Origin: Streptomyces aurantiogriseus
Lineage (GTDB): Bacteria > Actinomycetota > Actinomycetes > Streptomycetales > Streptomycetaceae
NCBI RefSeq assembly: GCF_014649375.1
Contig: NZ_BMSX01000003.1
Span: forward strand, 248,001 to 312,000
Direction: 5' to 3'
Length of the DNA: 64,000 bases
The notes beneath the pieces are model-generated. The model saw only the letters and a program-made list of their open reading frames with translations, was not told the origin of the DNA and did not search any database. A program made the position numbers and the translations under genes. Shown piece after piece: positions 33,448 through 42,672 of the stretch. Position 1 is the stretch's first letter; the number at the start of each line of letters is the position of its first letter.

Positions 33448-34853
33448 CGAAGCCCGACCCGCGTGACGTAGTCGCCGAGCCCCCTCGTCGAGTCACCGGC
33501 CCAGCCGACGTACCCGTCCGGTCGTACGAGGAACAGCCCGGTCCCGTACGTCTCGTGGGCCGGCCCGCGTACGACGGGCACCGCCTCTCCGAGGTCCGGT
33601 GCCCCCGTGGTGCCCAGCGCGAGCAGTGTCCACCCCGGCCCCCGGAACACGTCGAACAGCCGCATCCCCTCCACGACCCCGTCCGGCGCGCGGTCGCCCG
33701 CCCTCACCGGGCCCGGGGTCTCGCGGGTCTCCTCCGTCAGTGACGACTCCCGGTAGCCCAGCCCCAGCTGAGATGTAGCCTCGCCCCGCTTGGTCTCCCC
33801 GCGGTGCACGCTCGTCGACAGGCCCAGCATCTCGGCGGCGATCGGGCGCCGTTCCTCCTCGTACGTGTCCAGCAGCGCGGCGTCCGCCCCGTCCCGCAGG
33901 ACCGCGCCCAGCTTCCAGCCCAGGTTGTAGGCGTCCTGGACGCTGGTGTTGAGGCCCTGGCCGCCGGCCGGTGAGTGGACATGGGCCGCGTCTCCGGTCA
34001 GGAAGACCCGGCCGGAACGGAAGCGGTCCGCCAAGGCCGCCCGGGGGCGGAAGTCGGAGGCCCAGCGGACCTCCGTCACGGCCTCGGGGGCGAGGTGCGA
34101 GCGGGTGGCGACCAGCTTGCGGACGCCGTCGAGGGAGAGGTCGACCGAGGCGCCCTCCGGGAACCGGGCCAGCAGCTGGAAGTCCTCCGTACCGGGCAGC
34201 GGGCAGATCGCCAGGAAGCCGTCGCCCTCGCCGCTCGGCGGGAAGATGTGCCAGTTGTCGCGGTCCAGGCCGGTCACCCGGACGTCGGCCACCAGCATCG
34301 GGCTCGGGTCGACCGTCTCGCCCGTCATGCCGATGCCGAGCGTCCGGCGCAGGGTGGAGCGGCCGCCGTCGGCGGCGACCACGTACCGGGCGCGGACGTC
34401 GGCGCCCGACGCGAAGTACGCGGTCACGCCCTCCGCGTCCTGGTCGAACCCGACCAGCTCCCTCCCGAACGCGACCCTCCCGCCCAGCTCCTCCAGCCGC
34501 GCCAGGAGGATCTCCTGTGTGCGCCACTGCGGCACCATCCACGGTCCGGTGTACGGCGAGTCCCCGGTCGTCTCGGCCGGGTCGAACATCCGGTGCTCGC
34601 CCGCGCGCTCGCCGTTCTGCCAGATCATGCCGACCGGATAGCTGCCGCCCGCCGCGCGGATCGCGTCGAGGACGCCGAGGTCGTCGAAGACCTCCATCGT
34701 GCGCGGCTGGATCCCCTTGCCGCGCGAGCCGGGGAAGAGCCCGTCGGCCCGCTCCACCACGAGCGCGTCCACCCCGCGCCGGGCGAGGTCGACGCCCAGC
34801 GTCAGCCCGCTCGGCCCCGCGCCCACGATCAGTACGTCCGCATGCGTCGTCAT
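33444..34853 (-). CDS. FAD-dependent aromatic monooxygenase (PheA/TfdB/PgaE type)
   Basis: 469 aa, ATG with GGAGAGG upstream. It has the FAD-binding start (DVLIVGAGPSGLTLGVDLARRGVDALVVERADGLFPGSRGKGIQPRTMEV), the YVVAADGGRSTLRRTLGI loop and the second FAD motif (FLTGDAAHVHSPAGGQGLNTSVQDAYNLGWKL). A C-terminal thioredoxin-like domain is also typical. It hydroxylates phenolic or polyketide substrates using NAD(P)H. Divergent from a TetR gene across two shared operators, so it is likely repressed by that protein. Confidence 0.92.
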   Translation of the reverse strand: MTTHADVLIVGAGPSGLTLGVDLARRGVDALVVERADGLFPGSRGKGIQPRTMEVFDDLGVLDAIRAAGGSYPVGMIWQNGERAGEHRMFDPAETTGDSPYTGPWMVPQWRTQEILLARLEELGGRVAFGRELVGFDQDAEGVTAYFASGADVRARYVVAADGGRSTLRRTLGIGMTGETVDPSPMLVADVRVTGLDRDNWHIFPPSGEGDGFLAICPLPGTEDFQLLARFPEGASVDLSLDGVRKLVATRSHLAPEAVTEVRWASDFRPRAALADRFRSGRVFLTGDAAHVHSPAGGQGLNTSVQDAYNLGWKLGAVLRDGADAALLDTYEEERRPIAAEMLGLSTSVHRGETKRGEATSQLGLGYRESSLTEETRETPGPVRAGDRAPDGVVEGMRLFDVFRGPGWTLLALGTTGAPDLGEAVPVVRGPAHETYGTGLFLVRPDGYVGWAGDSTRGLGDYVTRVGLR

Positions 34854-34867
34854 ACGATCACCTCTCC

Positions 34868-34880
34868 TTAACGCTGTTAA
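34868..34880. promoter_or_regulatory. TetR operator candidate, site 1
   Basis: TTAACGCTGTTAA is a palindrome with TTAAC/GTTAA arms, close to the monooxygenase ribosome site and the same type as site 2. Probable binding site of the divergent TetR protein. Confidence 0.7.
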
Positions 34881-34904
34881 GTGCCGTCGCGGGCAAGCGT
34901 GGCC

Positions 34905-34917
34905 TTAACGTCGTTAA
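34905..34917. promoter_or_regulatory. TetR operator candidate, site 2
   Basis: TTAACGTCGTTAA has the same TTAAC-N3-GTTAA architecture, 37 bp from site 1 centre to centre and 10 bp before the tetR GTG. This suggests autoregulation and control of the divergent monooxygenase. Confidence 0.7.
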
Positions 34918-34927
34918 ACTGTCAAGC

Positions 34928-35578
34928 GTGAACTCGGAACGACGCGCGCCCCTCGACCGGAAGCGGGTGGCCGACACCGCGCTGCGGCTGCTCAACGAGG
35001 TGGGCCTGGACGGCCTCACCCTGCGGGCCATCGCCAAGGAGCTGGACGTCAAGGCGCCCGCCCTGTACTGGCACTTCAAGGACAAGCAGGCGCTGCTCGA
35101 CGAGATGGCGACGGAGATGTACCGCCGGATGGTCACCGGGGCGTCCCTGGACCCCGCGGACACCTGGCGGGAGCGGCTGCGCAAGGCCAACCACGGCCTG
35201 CGCGAGTCGCTGCGCGGCTACCGCGACGGCGCCAAGGTCTTCAGCGGCTCACGCTTCACCGGCATCGAGCACGCCGAGCAGATGGAGGACAGCCTGCGCC
35301 TGTTCACCGCCGCCGGCTTCACCCTCGCCCAGGCCGTCCGCGCGACCACGACGACGTACCTGTACACGCTCGGCTTCGTCACCGAGGAGCAGGGGGTCGA
35401 ACCCCTGCCCGACGAACGGCGCGAGGGCTTCGACGTCGAGGAACGCGCCCGGATGATGGCCGATTTCCCGCTGTCCGCCGCCGCGGGCGCGGAGATCTTC
35501 GCGGACTACGAGCAGCACTTCGGGGAAGGGTTGGAACTCGTCATCGACGGCATCGCGGCACGGTACGGAATCGACTGA
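34928..35578 (+). CDS. TetR-family repressor (TetR_C type) of the flavin monooxygenase
   Basis: 216 aa from a GTG at 34928, without a clear ribosome site (possibly leaderless). The DNA-binding domain is RKRVADTALRLLNEVGLDGLTLRAIAKELDVKAPALYWHFKDKQALLDEMA. The C-terminal domain resembles that of classical TetR. Its divergent position and the two TTAAC-N3-GTTAA sites indicate local repression relieved by an aromatic or antibiotic-like ligand. Confidence 0.93.
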   Translation: MNSERRAPLDRKRVADTALRLLNEVGLDGLTLRAIAKELDVKAPALYWHFKDKQALLDEMATEMYRRMVTGASLDPADTWRERLRKANHGLRESLRGYRDGAKVFSGSRFTGIEHAEQMEDSLRLFTAAGFTLAQAVRATTTTYLYTLGFVTEEQGVEPLPDERREGFDVEERARMMADFPLSAAAGAEIFADYEQHFGEGLELVIDGIAARYGID

Positions 35579-35661
35579 CCCGAGAAAGCGGATCAAGAAA
35601 TGGGCCGCCTTCCGGTTCTCCGGAAAGCGACCGTGAATTTACTCCGAATTAACAGGCGTAT

Positions 35662-36885
35662 TCACCGGCGCGGAGTCGACAACGCCGTCCGCAACTTCGG
35701 CGTCAGCCGCTCCTCCACCAGCCGGTTCAGCAGCCAGGCCAGCACCAGCATCGACCCGATCGTCAGCAGGAACGTGGCGTACGACGGCACCCCCAGGTCC
35801 TGGTGCAGGGCCTTCACCACCACCCAGCCCAGGTGCTCGTGCACCAGATAGAACGGGTACGTCAGCGCCCCCGCCACCGTCAGCAGGCGCCAGTCGACCC
35901 GGTCCAGCCGGCCCAGCGCGATCGCGCCGACCGCGAGGAAGCCGAACGCGACGACGGCGATGATGCCGAAGGACGTGCGGTGGGCGAAGGCGTTCGGGTC
36001 GGCGGCGTTCCACAGGCTGCGCACCGCGTAGTGCTGCCCGATGAGGAAGCTCACGCCGACGATCCCCCACGCGTACGCGTCCCGCCGGTCGCGGTGCACG
36101 AGGTACAGGCCGACCCCGCCGATGAAGAACGGCGCGTACTCCGGCATCAGCACGATCTCGAGCAGCGGCTCCTCGGCGCCCTGCGCGATCGCCGCCGCCA
36201 GCGTCCAGGCCGCGCAGAACATGATCACGCGCCGGCGGCTCGCGCCCGGCAGGACGACGCACAGCGCGAACAGGGCGTAGAAGCGGACCTCCGCCCACAG
36301 CGTCCAGTCCACGCCGAGCACCCGGTCCACGCCGAGCGGCTGCTGGAGCATCGTCAGGTTCACCAGGGTGTCGCTCGGCGAGAGCGCCTTGTAGGCCACG
36401 ACCGGCAGCGCGAACACCGCGGTGACCAGGAGGACCGCCGCCCAGTACGCGGGCAGCAGCCGGGACGCGCGGGAGGCGAAGAAGGAGCGCAGCGGGCGGC
36501 CCCAGCCGCTCATGCAGATGACGAAACCGCTGATCACGAAGAAGATCTGGACGCCGAGACAGCCGTAGGCGAACGGCGTGTGCAGGGTGGGGAACACCTG
36601 CGACGGGGAGGTGCCCCAGGCCTGGGTGATCTCGCCGCCCCGGCCGCCGTAGTGGTAGCAGGCCACCATCAGCGCGGCCACCAGCCGCAGCCCGTCCAGC
36701 GCCCGCAGCCGCCCACCGGAGCCCCTGGCCCGGGACGCGCTCTTCGACGAGCCCCGCGGGGAGCCCTTCGACGGGTCTTCCGACGGTACGGGAACGGCGA
36801 TGGGCTGCTGAGTTGAGTTCTCGACCGTCTGCGTCACGCCGCTGTCCGTTCCCGTCGTGCTCGGTGTTCTCAAAATGACGTCCAT
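35662..36885 (-). CDS. Acyltransferase family 3 (OafA/NodX type) membrane protein
   Basis: 407 aa. About 60 cytoplasmic Ser/Pro-rich residues precede ten or more membrane helices. Family motifs: RLRALDGLRLVAALMVACYHYGG with the essential His, GVQIFFVISGFVI, FFASRASRLLPAYW and WTLWAEVRFYALF. It transfers acetyl or other acyl groups to extracytoplasmic sugars. Divergent from the GT29 gene, so it may decorate the glycopolymer made by the following locus. Confidence 0.92.
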   Translation of the reverse strand: MDVILRTPSTTGTDSGVTQTVENSTQQPIAVPVPSEDPSKGSPRGSSKSASRARGSGGRLRALDGLRLVAALMVACYHYGGRGGEITQAWGTSPSQVFPTLHTPFAYGCLGVQIFFVISGFVICMSGWGRPLRSFFASRASRLLPAYWAAVLLVTAVFALPVVAYKALSPSDTLVNLTMLQQPLGVDRVLGVDWTLWAEVRFYALFALCVVLPGASRRRVIMFCAAWTLAAAIAQGAEEPLLEIVLMPEYAPFFIGGVGLYLVHRDRRDAYAWGIVGVSFLIGQHYAVRSLWNAADPNAFAHRTSFGIIAVVAFGFLAVGAIALGRLDRVDWRLLTVAGALTYPFYLVHEHLGWVVVKALHQDLGVPSYATFLLTIGSMLVLAWLLNRLVEERLTPKLRTALSTPRR

Positions 36886-37047
36886 GCGGACCCTATGACG
36901 TCACTCCCAAAACTTCTGTTCGACGGCATGAGCATTCGCCTTCAGGTCCCGAGGGGTTCACCTGAGCGTCGCTTTCCTTTCTTACGGTCTCCCAACCTTC
37001 CATCAAAACCCAATAGTTCTGTGCTTTTTTCATACGCCAGGAGAATC

Positions 37048-38541
37048 ATGACGAGGGTCCGCAGCAGATGGTCACGCCCCAGGCCGGAGGGGCCCTCATC
37101 GGCACTGCCCACCGCCCAGCCAAGCCCGGTCGAGCTGGAGGAGTGCCTGCGCGCCTGCTCCGTGCACAGCGGCAAGCTCGTCGGCAGCCTCGACTCCCGC
37201 CGCACCGCCCTCGCCGAGGCACTGCGCCAGCTCCTCGCCCTGTGGGCCACCCAGGAGCAGACGGCGCCCGCGCCCGCCACCGGCGGCCTGCTGCGCCGCG
37301 GCGCCAAGGCGGTCACCGGCGGCAGCACCCTCAGCAACGAGGTGCTCGACGCGCTCCTCGCCGTCGGCAACAAGGCGGTCGTCTGCGGCTACGACGACGA
37401 GCTCAACCTGACCCTGGTCATCAGCGACACGATCCTGACCCAGCGCCGGAACTCACGCGCCGGCTGGCGGCTGCGCGGCCGTCTCCTGGAGGCCATGGGC
37501 CTGCCCATCGCCGCCGTCGACGCCTACGAGCGCTACCTGGAGCTCACCAAGGAGGACGGCTTCGGCGTCCGCGCCCGCGTCGACGGCATCCGTGCCGCCA
37601 CCTCCGCCCGCACCGAACTGCTCGCCCTGCTCGAGCGCAGCGTCCCGGACTCCGCGCGCTTCAGCGGCGGCCCGGCCACCGACGTGTGGGCCGAGGGCCT
37701 CGCCGCGCACGCCGCCGGGGACCAGCCCGGCGCCCAGGCCCGTCTGGTCGGCGCGCTGCTCGCCATGGACCGCACGGACACCGTGGAGCAGGAGGTCCAG
37801 GAGGCGATCGGCCACTACCTCGACCTCAGCACCTCCCAGCACACCCGGCCCGCCCCCGAACTCACCCAGGCGCTCGCCCTGTACGCCGACACCCGCCGCA
37901 ACCGCATGCGCGGCCCGGTGCCCGACCCCCTGTTCGGGGGCGTGCAGTGGCTCAGCCTCGGCGAGTTCCGCAACCGCGTCGCCGGCCGGTCGGTGTGCCT
38001 CATCGCCAACTCCGGCACGGTCGGCGAGAGCGGCATGGGCGCGGAGATCGACGCCTACGACCTGGTGGTGCGCTTCAACTCGTACAAGATCGACCCGGTC
38101 CACACCGGCAGGAAGACCGACATCCACGTCACCATCCACAAGCACGCCTTCAACTGGGACAAGCCGGTCGACATCCGTCTGGTCTTCGGCGGCAACTCGC
38201 CCGACTGGAAGTACTCGGTGCGCAACAAGCTCGTCCCGGGCGCGCAGACGTACGTGAACGACGAGTCGCTGCGCTGGCCGGTGCGCAACATCGGCGGCTG
38301 GACGCAGGAGCAGTTCTCCGGCATCCCGACGTCCGGCTTCAACATGCTGTGGCTGCTCGACTTCCTCGACGTCAGCCCCACCCTCGACCTGATCGGCTTC
38401 GACTTCTACGAGAGCGGTGCCTACCGCCTCCCCGAGGCGATGAAGCTGGCGATCACCAATGTGCACGAATACGGCAGCGAGAAGGCGTGGGTCATGGAAC
38501 GGGCCCAGAGCGTCTCCGGCATGAGGATTTCCCTGAGATGA
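37048..38541 (+). CDS. GT29 sialyltransferase-like glycosyltransferase with long N-terminal region
   Basis: 497 aa from an ATG at 37048 with CAGGAGA upstream, preferred over the earlier in-frame ATG at 36895. Residues ~300-497 match GT29: sialylmotif-L-like RSVCLIANSGTVGESGMGAEIDAYDLVVRFNSYKI and motif-S-like GIPTSGFNMLWLLDFLDVSPTLDLIGFDFYESG, with later His/Glu. The ~270 N-terminal residues are helical, possibly TPR-like, with no recognised domain. It would transfer a CMP-activated ulosonic acid. Its stop overlaps the next start (ATGA). Confidence 0.82.
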   Translation: MTRVRSRWSRPRPEGPSSALPTAQPSPVELEECLRACSVHSGKLVGSLDSRRTALAEALRQLLALWATQEQTAPAPATGGLLRRGAKAVTGGSTLSNEVLDALLAVGNKAVVCGYDDELNLTLVISDTILTQRRNSRAGWRLRGRLLEAMGLPIAAVDAYERYLELTKEDGFGVRARVDGIRAATSARTELLALLERSVPDSARFSGGPATDVWAEGLAAHAAGDQPGAQARLVGALLAMDRTDTVEQEVQEAIGHYLDLSTSQHTRPAPELTQALALYADTRRNRMRGPVPDPLFGGVQWLSLGEFRNRVAGRSVCLIANSGTVGESGMGAEIDAYDLVVRFNSYKIDPVHTGRKTDIHVTIHKHAFNWDKPVDIRLVFGGNSPDWKYSVRNKLVPGAQTYVNDESLRWPVRNIGGWTQEQFSGIPTSGFNMLWLLDFLDVSPTLDLIGFDFYESGAYRLPEAMKLAITNVHEYGSEKAWVMERAQSVSGMRISLR

Positions 38542-40868
38542 CCACGAGTCCCATATCCGCCCCGGCAGCCCCCGTCGCCGACGCCGGCGCCCTCACCGGC
38601 AAGCGGCGCGTCGCCTTCGCGAGCTTCGTCGACGAGAACTACCTGCCCGGCTTCCTCGTCCTGCTGCGCTCGCTCGCGCTGTCCAACCCGGACGTGTGCG
38701 AGGACTTCATCGTCCTCCACGACGGCCTGCGCCCGGCCTCCGTGGCCCGTATCCGCGCCCTGCACCCGCGCGTGATCTTCCGCCGCGTCGACGCCGACCA
38801 CTACGACTCCTACGTCAAGGGCGACCAGGACAACTACCTGGTCCGCAAGGCGTACTTCATCCTCGACGTCTTCCGGATCCGCGACTACGACACCGTGATC
38901 ACCCTGGACACCGACATGGTGGTCCTCGGCCCGGTCAAGGAACTCCTGTCGCTGCGTCACGGCCTCGGTGCCGTCGCCCAGTTCTTCTACGGCGACAGGA
39001 CCCGCATGCTCAACAGCGGTCTGCTCGTCATCCAGAAGGAGTACCTGACCGACGCGTTCTGCGCGCGGATCGACGAGATCGGCCGCAGCGGAAAGTACGA
39101 GCTCGACAAGCACGACCAGGGCATCCTCAACGCCCTGCTCGACGGTGACTTCGTCGACCTCGACCCGAAGTACAACTTCGTCAAGCGCCGCCTCTCCGGC
39201 GACCTCCCGGTCCCCGAGGACACCGCCGTCCTGCACTTCACCGGCCGCCACAAGCCCTGGCAGGGCGGCGAGGCCGGCTACGGGCAGGCGCAGGAGCGCT
39301 GGGCCGAGTTCGACCTCACCGACGCCGAACTGCACGCCGCCTTCCTGGAGAACCCCGACCCCCTCCACCGCGACCTGCTGGTCCACTACGGCACCCCGCA
39401 CGTCGAGCGCACCGGTGACGTCACCACCGCCCGCCGGGTCGCCCTCGCCCACATCGGCGCCGGCGACTACCAGGCCGCCGTCGACATCCTGGAGCGCGTG
39501 CACATCCCGGTCGACGAGGCCTGGCCGCACGAGGTGTACGGCCACGCCCTGATGAGCGTCTCCCGCTACGACGAGGCACGCGCCCAGCTGCTCCTGGCGA
39601 CGGCCGCCCCCAACCGGGCCGCGACCGCCTTCTCGCGGCTCGCCCAGATCGCCTGGGTGCACGGCGACGACGCGCAGGCGCAGACGTACGCCATGTCCGG
39701 CCTCACCGTCGACCCCACGCACCGGGCCAGCCGCATCTGGCACCAGCGCACCCTCGGCGTCCCCGCCCAGCCGGCCGGCAGCCCCGAGGACCAGCTCGCC
39801 CACGTCGCCTTCTACATGGACCGCCAGGGCAACGCCGGCGACAAGCTGCTCCCGGAGAGCGTCCGCCTCGCCTTCGACCGGGACACCACCTCCCGCCGCT
39901 GGCACTCCGTGCACGCCCACCGCCTGTTCGACGAGGCGGCCCTGGAGCGTGTCAACGCCCGCAGGGGCCTGGTCATCGGCGGCGGCGGCCTGTTCATCCC
40001 GGACACCATGCCCAACGGCAACAGCGCCTGGCAGTGGAACGTGCCCGACGAGCTGATGAACCGCATCGACGTACCGATCGCGGTCTACGCCGTCGGCTTC
40101 AACGCCTTCGACGGCCAGTCCTACCGGGCCAACCGGTTCCGGGAGTCGCTGCGGCTGCTCGTCGAGAAGTCCGCCTTCTTCGGCCTGCGCAACCACGGCT
40201 CCATCGAGAAGGTGCGGGCGATGCTCCCGTCCCACCTGCACGACAAGGTGCGCTTCCAGCCCTGCCCGACCACGGTCACCCGCCAGCTCGTCGAGAACTG
40301 GCAGGACCCGGCCGAGCGCGAGGACACCATCCTCCTCAACGCCGCCTACGACCGCGCCGGCCTGCGCTTCGGCCACGACTACGGCTACTTCCTCGCCCAG
40401 ATGGCCAAGGCCGTCAAGGAGCTGGGGAAGCTCGCCGAGGTCAAGTGCGTCGCCCACTCCCTCGACGACGAGAAGCTCGCCTTCGACCTGCGCCGCGAGC
40501 ACGGCGTGTCGCTGCCCGTCATCCCGATGTACGACTTCGAGAACGACGGGATCCGCGACCTGTACGCCCGCACCAAGCTCGTCATCGGCATGCGCGGGCA
40601 CGCCGGCATGATCCCGTTCGGCTGCGGCACGCCCATCATCAGCCTCATCTCGCACCCGAAGATGGCGTACTTCCTGCGCGACATCGACCGGCCCGAGTGG
40701 GGCGTCTCGGTGCACGACCGCAACCTCGCCGACCTGCTCGTGGAGCGCTCCCGCGACCTGCTCGCCGACCACGACAGGACGGTGGCCGACGTGCACGGCC
40801 GGCAGCAGGAGCTGTGGAAGGTCACCGAGGCGAACGCGGCCGACCTGCGCACCCTCCTGGGCGGCTGA
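38538..40868 (+). CDS. GT8 glycosyltransferase fused to polysaccharide pyruvyltransferase
   Basis: 776 aa from an ATG at 38538 overlapping the GT29 stop. Residues ~20-270 are GT8: VAFASFVDENYLPGFLVLLRSL, the metal-binding VITLDTDMVVLG, RMLNSGLLVIQ and HFTGRHKPW. A TPR-like spacer spans ~290-400. Residues ~420-760 are a PF04230 pyruvyltransferase: GNAGDKLLPESVRLAF, LVIGGGGLFIPD, GFNAF, FFGLRNHGSIEKVR and VIGMRGHAGMIPFGCGTPIISLI. It probably adds a sugar and a ketal-pyruvate to the surface glycan. The CsaB/WcaK-like fusion with GT8 is uncommon. Confidence 0.88.
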   Translation: MTTSPISAPAAPVADAGALTGKRRVAFASFVDENYLPGFLVLLRSLALSNPDVCEDFIVLHDGLRPASVARIRALHPRVIFRRVDADHYDSYVKGDQDNYLVRKAYFILDVFRIRDYDTVITLDTDMVVLGPVKELLSLRHGLGAVAQFFYGDRTRMLNSGLLVIQKEYLTDAFCARIDEIGRSGKYELDKHDQGILNALLDGDFVDLDPKYNFVKRRLSGDLPVPEDTAVLHFTGRHKPWQGGEAGYGQAQERWAEFDLTDAELHAAFLENPDPLHRDLLVHYGTPHVERTGDVTTARRVALAHIGAGDYQAAVDILERVHIPVDEAWPHEVYGHALMSVSRYDEARAQLLLATAAPNRAATAFSRLAQIAWVHGDDAQAQTYAMSGLTVDPTHRASRIWHQRTLGVPAQPAGSPEDQLAHVAFYMDRQGNAGDKLLPESVRLAFDRDTTSRRWHSVHAHRLFDEAALERVNARRGLVIGGGGLFIPDTMPNGNSAWQWNVPDELMNRIDVPIAVYAVGFNAFDGQSYRANRFRESLRLLVEKSAFFGLRNHGSIEKVRAMLPSHLHDKVRFQPCPTTVTRQLVENWQDPAEREDTILLNAAYDRAGLRFGHDYGYFLAQMAKAVKELGKLAEVKCVAHSLDDEKLAFDLRREHGVSLPVIPMYDFENDGIRDLYARTKLVIGMRGHAGMIPFGCGTPIISLISHPKMAYFLRDIDRPEWGVSVHDRNLADLLVERSRDLLADHDRTVADVHGRQQELWKVTEANAADLRTLLGG

Positions 40869-40871
40869 GAC

Positions 40872-42602
40872 ATGGCGACGACCGCCCTGGCCGACGCACC
40901 CGACGCGCCCGCCGCCGCCCGGCCCCGTGTCCGCCGGTCACCCCTGTGGTGGCCGGTGGTCGCGGTGCCCGCGGCGGCGGCCGTTGTGTACACCGTGCTC
41001 ACCCGGCGCCTCACCGGCGACATCCGGTACGTCCTCGCCGCCCTGCGCACCGGCGGTGAGGCGGGCTACTCGCCGTCGGAGGTCTTCACCCACCGGCCGT
41101 TCTTCTACCGGTGGTTCATCGCGCTCCTGGACGCCATCGGCTTCGGAGGGGTCGTCGTCCGGGAGACCCTGATGTACGCGGTGGGCGCGCTGCTCGCCGC
41201 CGCGGCGGCCTACGCCCTGTACATGGCGCTGCAGCGCCGGCTGACCGGCCGCGAGGCCGCTCTGACCGCGGGCGCCACCGGCCTGCTGCTGACCCTCACC
41301 CCGCGCACCGACTTCCTCCAGCCGGAGTGGGCGGCCGTCGTCCTCACCGTGTTCGGCATCGCGGCGGCGCTCGGCACGGCCCGTCCCTGGCCGGGCGCGC
41401 TGCTGGCCGCCGTACCGCTCGGGCTCGCGGTGATGATGAAGTACTCCACCGCCTCCACCGCCGCCTTCGGCATCCTCCTCGTCTACGTCGTCGACCGCGG
41501 CCGAGCGATCCGGGTCGCGCTTCTCGCCGTGCCCGGCGCGGTCGCCCTGTTCGCGCTGAGTGTGCTCGCCGGGTCGCACGAGTGGCAGTGGACCGAGGAC
41601 ATGCCGCAGATCAACCAGTCGGCGCTCAGCCGCACCGGCATCCGCCCCGGATACATCCTCGAGCGCTCGGTGGACTTCCTCGCCGACCGGTCGGTGCTCA
41701 GCCCCGTGCTGCTGCTCCTGCCGGGCGCGCTGCTGCTGCTGTGGGCCCGGGTGCGCGGCCGCGGGCGGCGCGTCGAGCTGCTCGTCATCGCCCTGGCCAT
41801 CGGGTTCGGCTCGCTGGCCGTCGTGATCGTGCAGGGCAACTGGTTCGTGTACCACGCCTTCCAGCTGACCGCCGTCGCGGCCGCGATGTGGGGTCTCGCC
41901 GTCGGTGGCGCGCGCCGCTCGCCCCCGTGGTGCTTCGGCGCCGTGTCACTGCTGTTCGGTCTGCTGCCCGTCCTGTACGCGCAGGCACCCGAGGGGCTCC
42001 AACGGCCTGCCACCGTCTGGGCGTTGGGACTGGTCGCGCTGCTGGCGGCCGCGGTCGACGCCTGGCGCGAGTCCCGCGGAGGGAGCGGAAAGAGCGCGAG
42101 GAACAGCGCCCGGGGCGTGCTGCCCGCCGCACTGGTCGCCCTGGCCGGAGTGGTGTGCCTGTCCGGCGCCATGTGGCCCGGCTCCCCGCACCTGGTGTCC
42201 CACGGCAAGACGGGCCCGACCAACGCCTCGTTCCTGCGGGGCGTGGAGCGCAAGCAGCAGAACGCCGACGAGCTGCGCCAGCAGATCCCCGACGGCGCGC
42301 GGGTGCTCTACCTGGCGTTCGGCGACGACGTGTACTTCATCGACCACCCGGCCCAGTGCCGCTACCCGATCGCCACGTTCCTCCAGCGCACCCGTTTCCT
42401 GAAGGACGTCGCCGACCTGAAGTCGTTCAAGGAGAACGCCGACTGCGTCGACCACGACCCGGCGCCGTACGCGGTGCTCGACCGGGTCTGGTTCAAGCCC
42501 GGCAAGGTCGACCCCGGGCTCATGCGGCGCATCGTCGCGACGTACACCTGCCCTCCGGCCGGCGACGGACCGTCGAAGACCGTGGTGTGCGTGCGCAAGT
42601 AG
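40872..42602 (+). CDS. GT-C-like multi-pass membrane protein
   Basis: 576 aa, 3 nt after the GT8-pyruvyltransferase gene. Roughly ten or more membrane helices, with a charged loop after the first helix (TRRLTGDIRYVLAAL, then HRPFFYRWF) and HAFQLTAV further on. The C-terminal ~130 residues are an outside domain with Cys residues (QCRYPIATFL, NADCVDHD, ATYTCPP). The topology matches lipid-phosphate-sugar-dependent GT-C glycosyltransferases, but no definite catalytic motif was recognised. Confidence 0.72.
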   Translation: MATTALADAPDAPAAARPRVRRSPLWWPVVAVPAAAAVVYTVLTRRLTGDIRYVLAALRTGGEAGYSPSEVFTHRPFFYRWFIALLDAIGFGGVVVRETLMYAVGALLAAAAAYALYMALQRRLTGREAALTAGATGLLLTLTPRTDFLQPEWAAVVLTVFGIAAALGTARPWPGALLAAVPLGLAVMMKYSTASTAAFGILLVYVVDRGRAIRVALLAVPGAVALFALSVLAGSHEWQWTEDMPQINQSALSRTGIRPGYILERSVDFLADRSVLSPVLLLLPGALLLLWARVRGRGRRVELLVIALAIGFGSLAVVIVQGNWFVYHAFQLTAVAAAMWGLAVGGARRSPPWCFGAVSLLFGLLPVLYAQAPEGLQRPATVWALGLVALLAAAVDAWRESRGGSGKSARNSARGVLPAALVALAGVVCLSGAMWPGSPHLVSHGKTGPTNASFLRGVERKQQNADELRQQIPDGARVLYLAFGDDVYFIDHPAQCRYPIATFLQRTRFLKDVADLKSFKENADCVDHDPAPYAVLDRVWFKPGKVDPGLMRRIVATYTCPPAGDGPSKTVVCVRK

Positions 42603-42624
42603 GCGGCACACAAGGCAGCACACA

Positions 42625-42658
42625 CAAGGGCCCGGTCGGCGCGCCGACCGGGCCCTTG
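42625..42658. terminator. Bidirectional terminator
   Basis: A 16-bp perfect stem (42625-42640 with 42643-42658) around a central GC, between the convergent GT-C-like gene and the FAD oxidoreductase gene. Confidence 0.85.
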
Positions 42659-42672
42659 CCGTGTCACCGGCG

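Noticed and set aside
37068..38537. Long upstream extension of the GT8-pyruvyltransferase frame
   Set aside because: Arg/Pro-rich out-of-frame reading of the GT29 gene; the true start is the coupled ATG at 38538.
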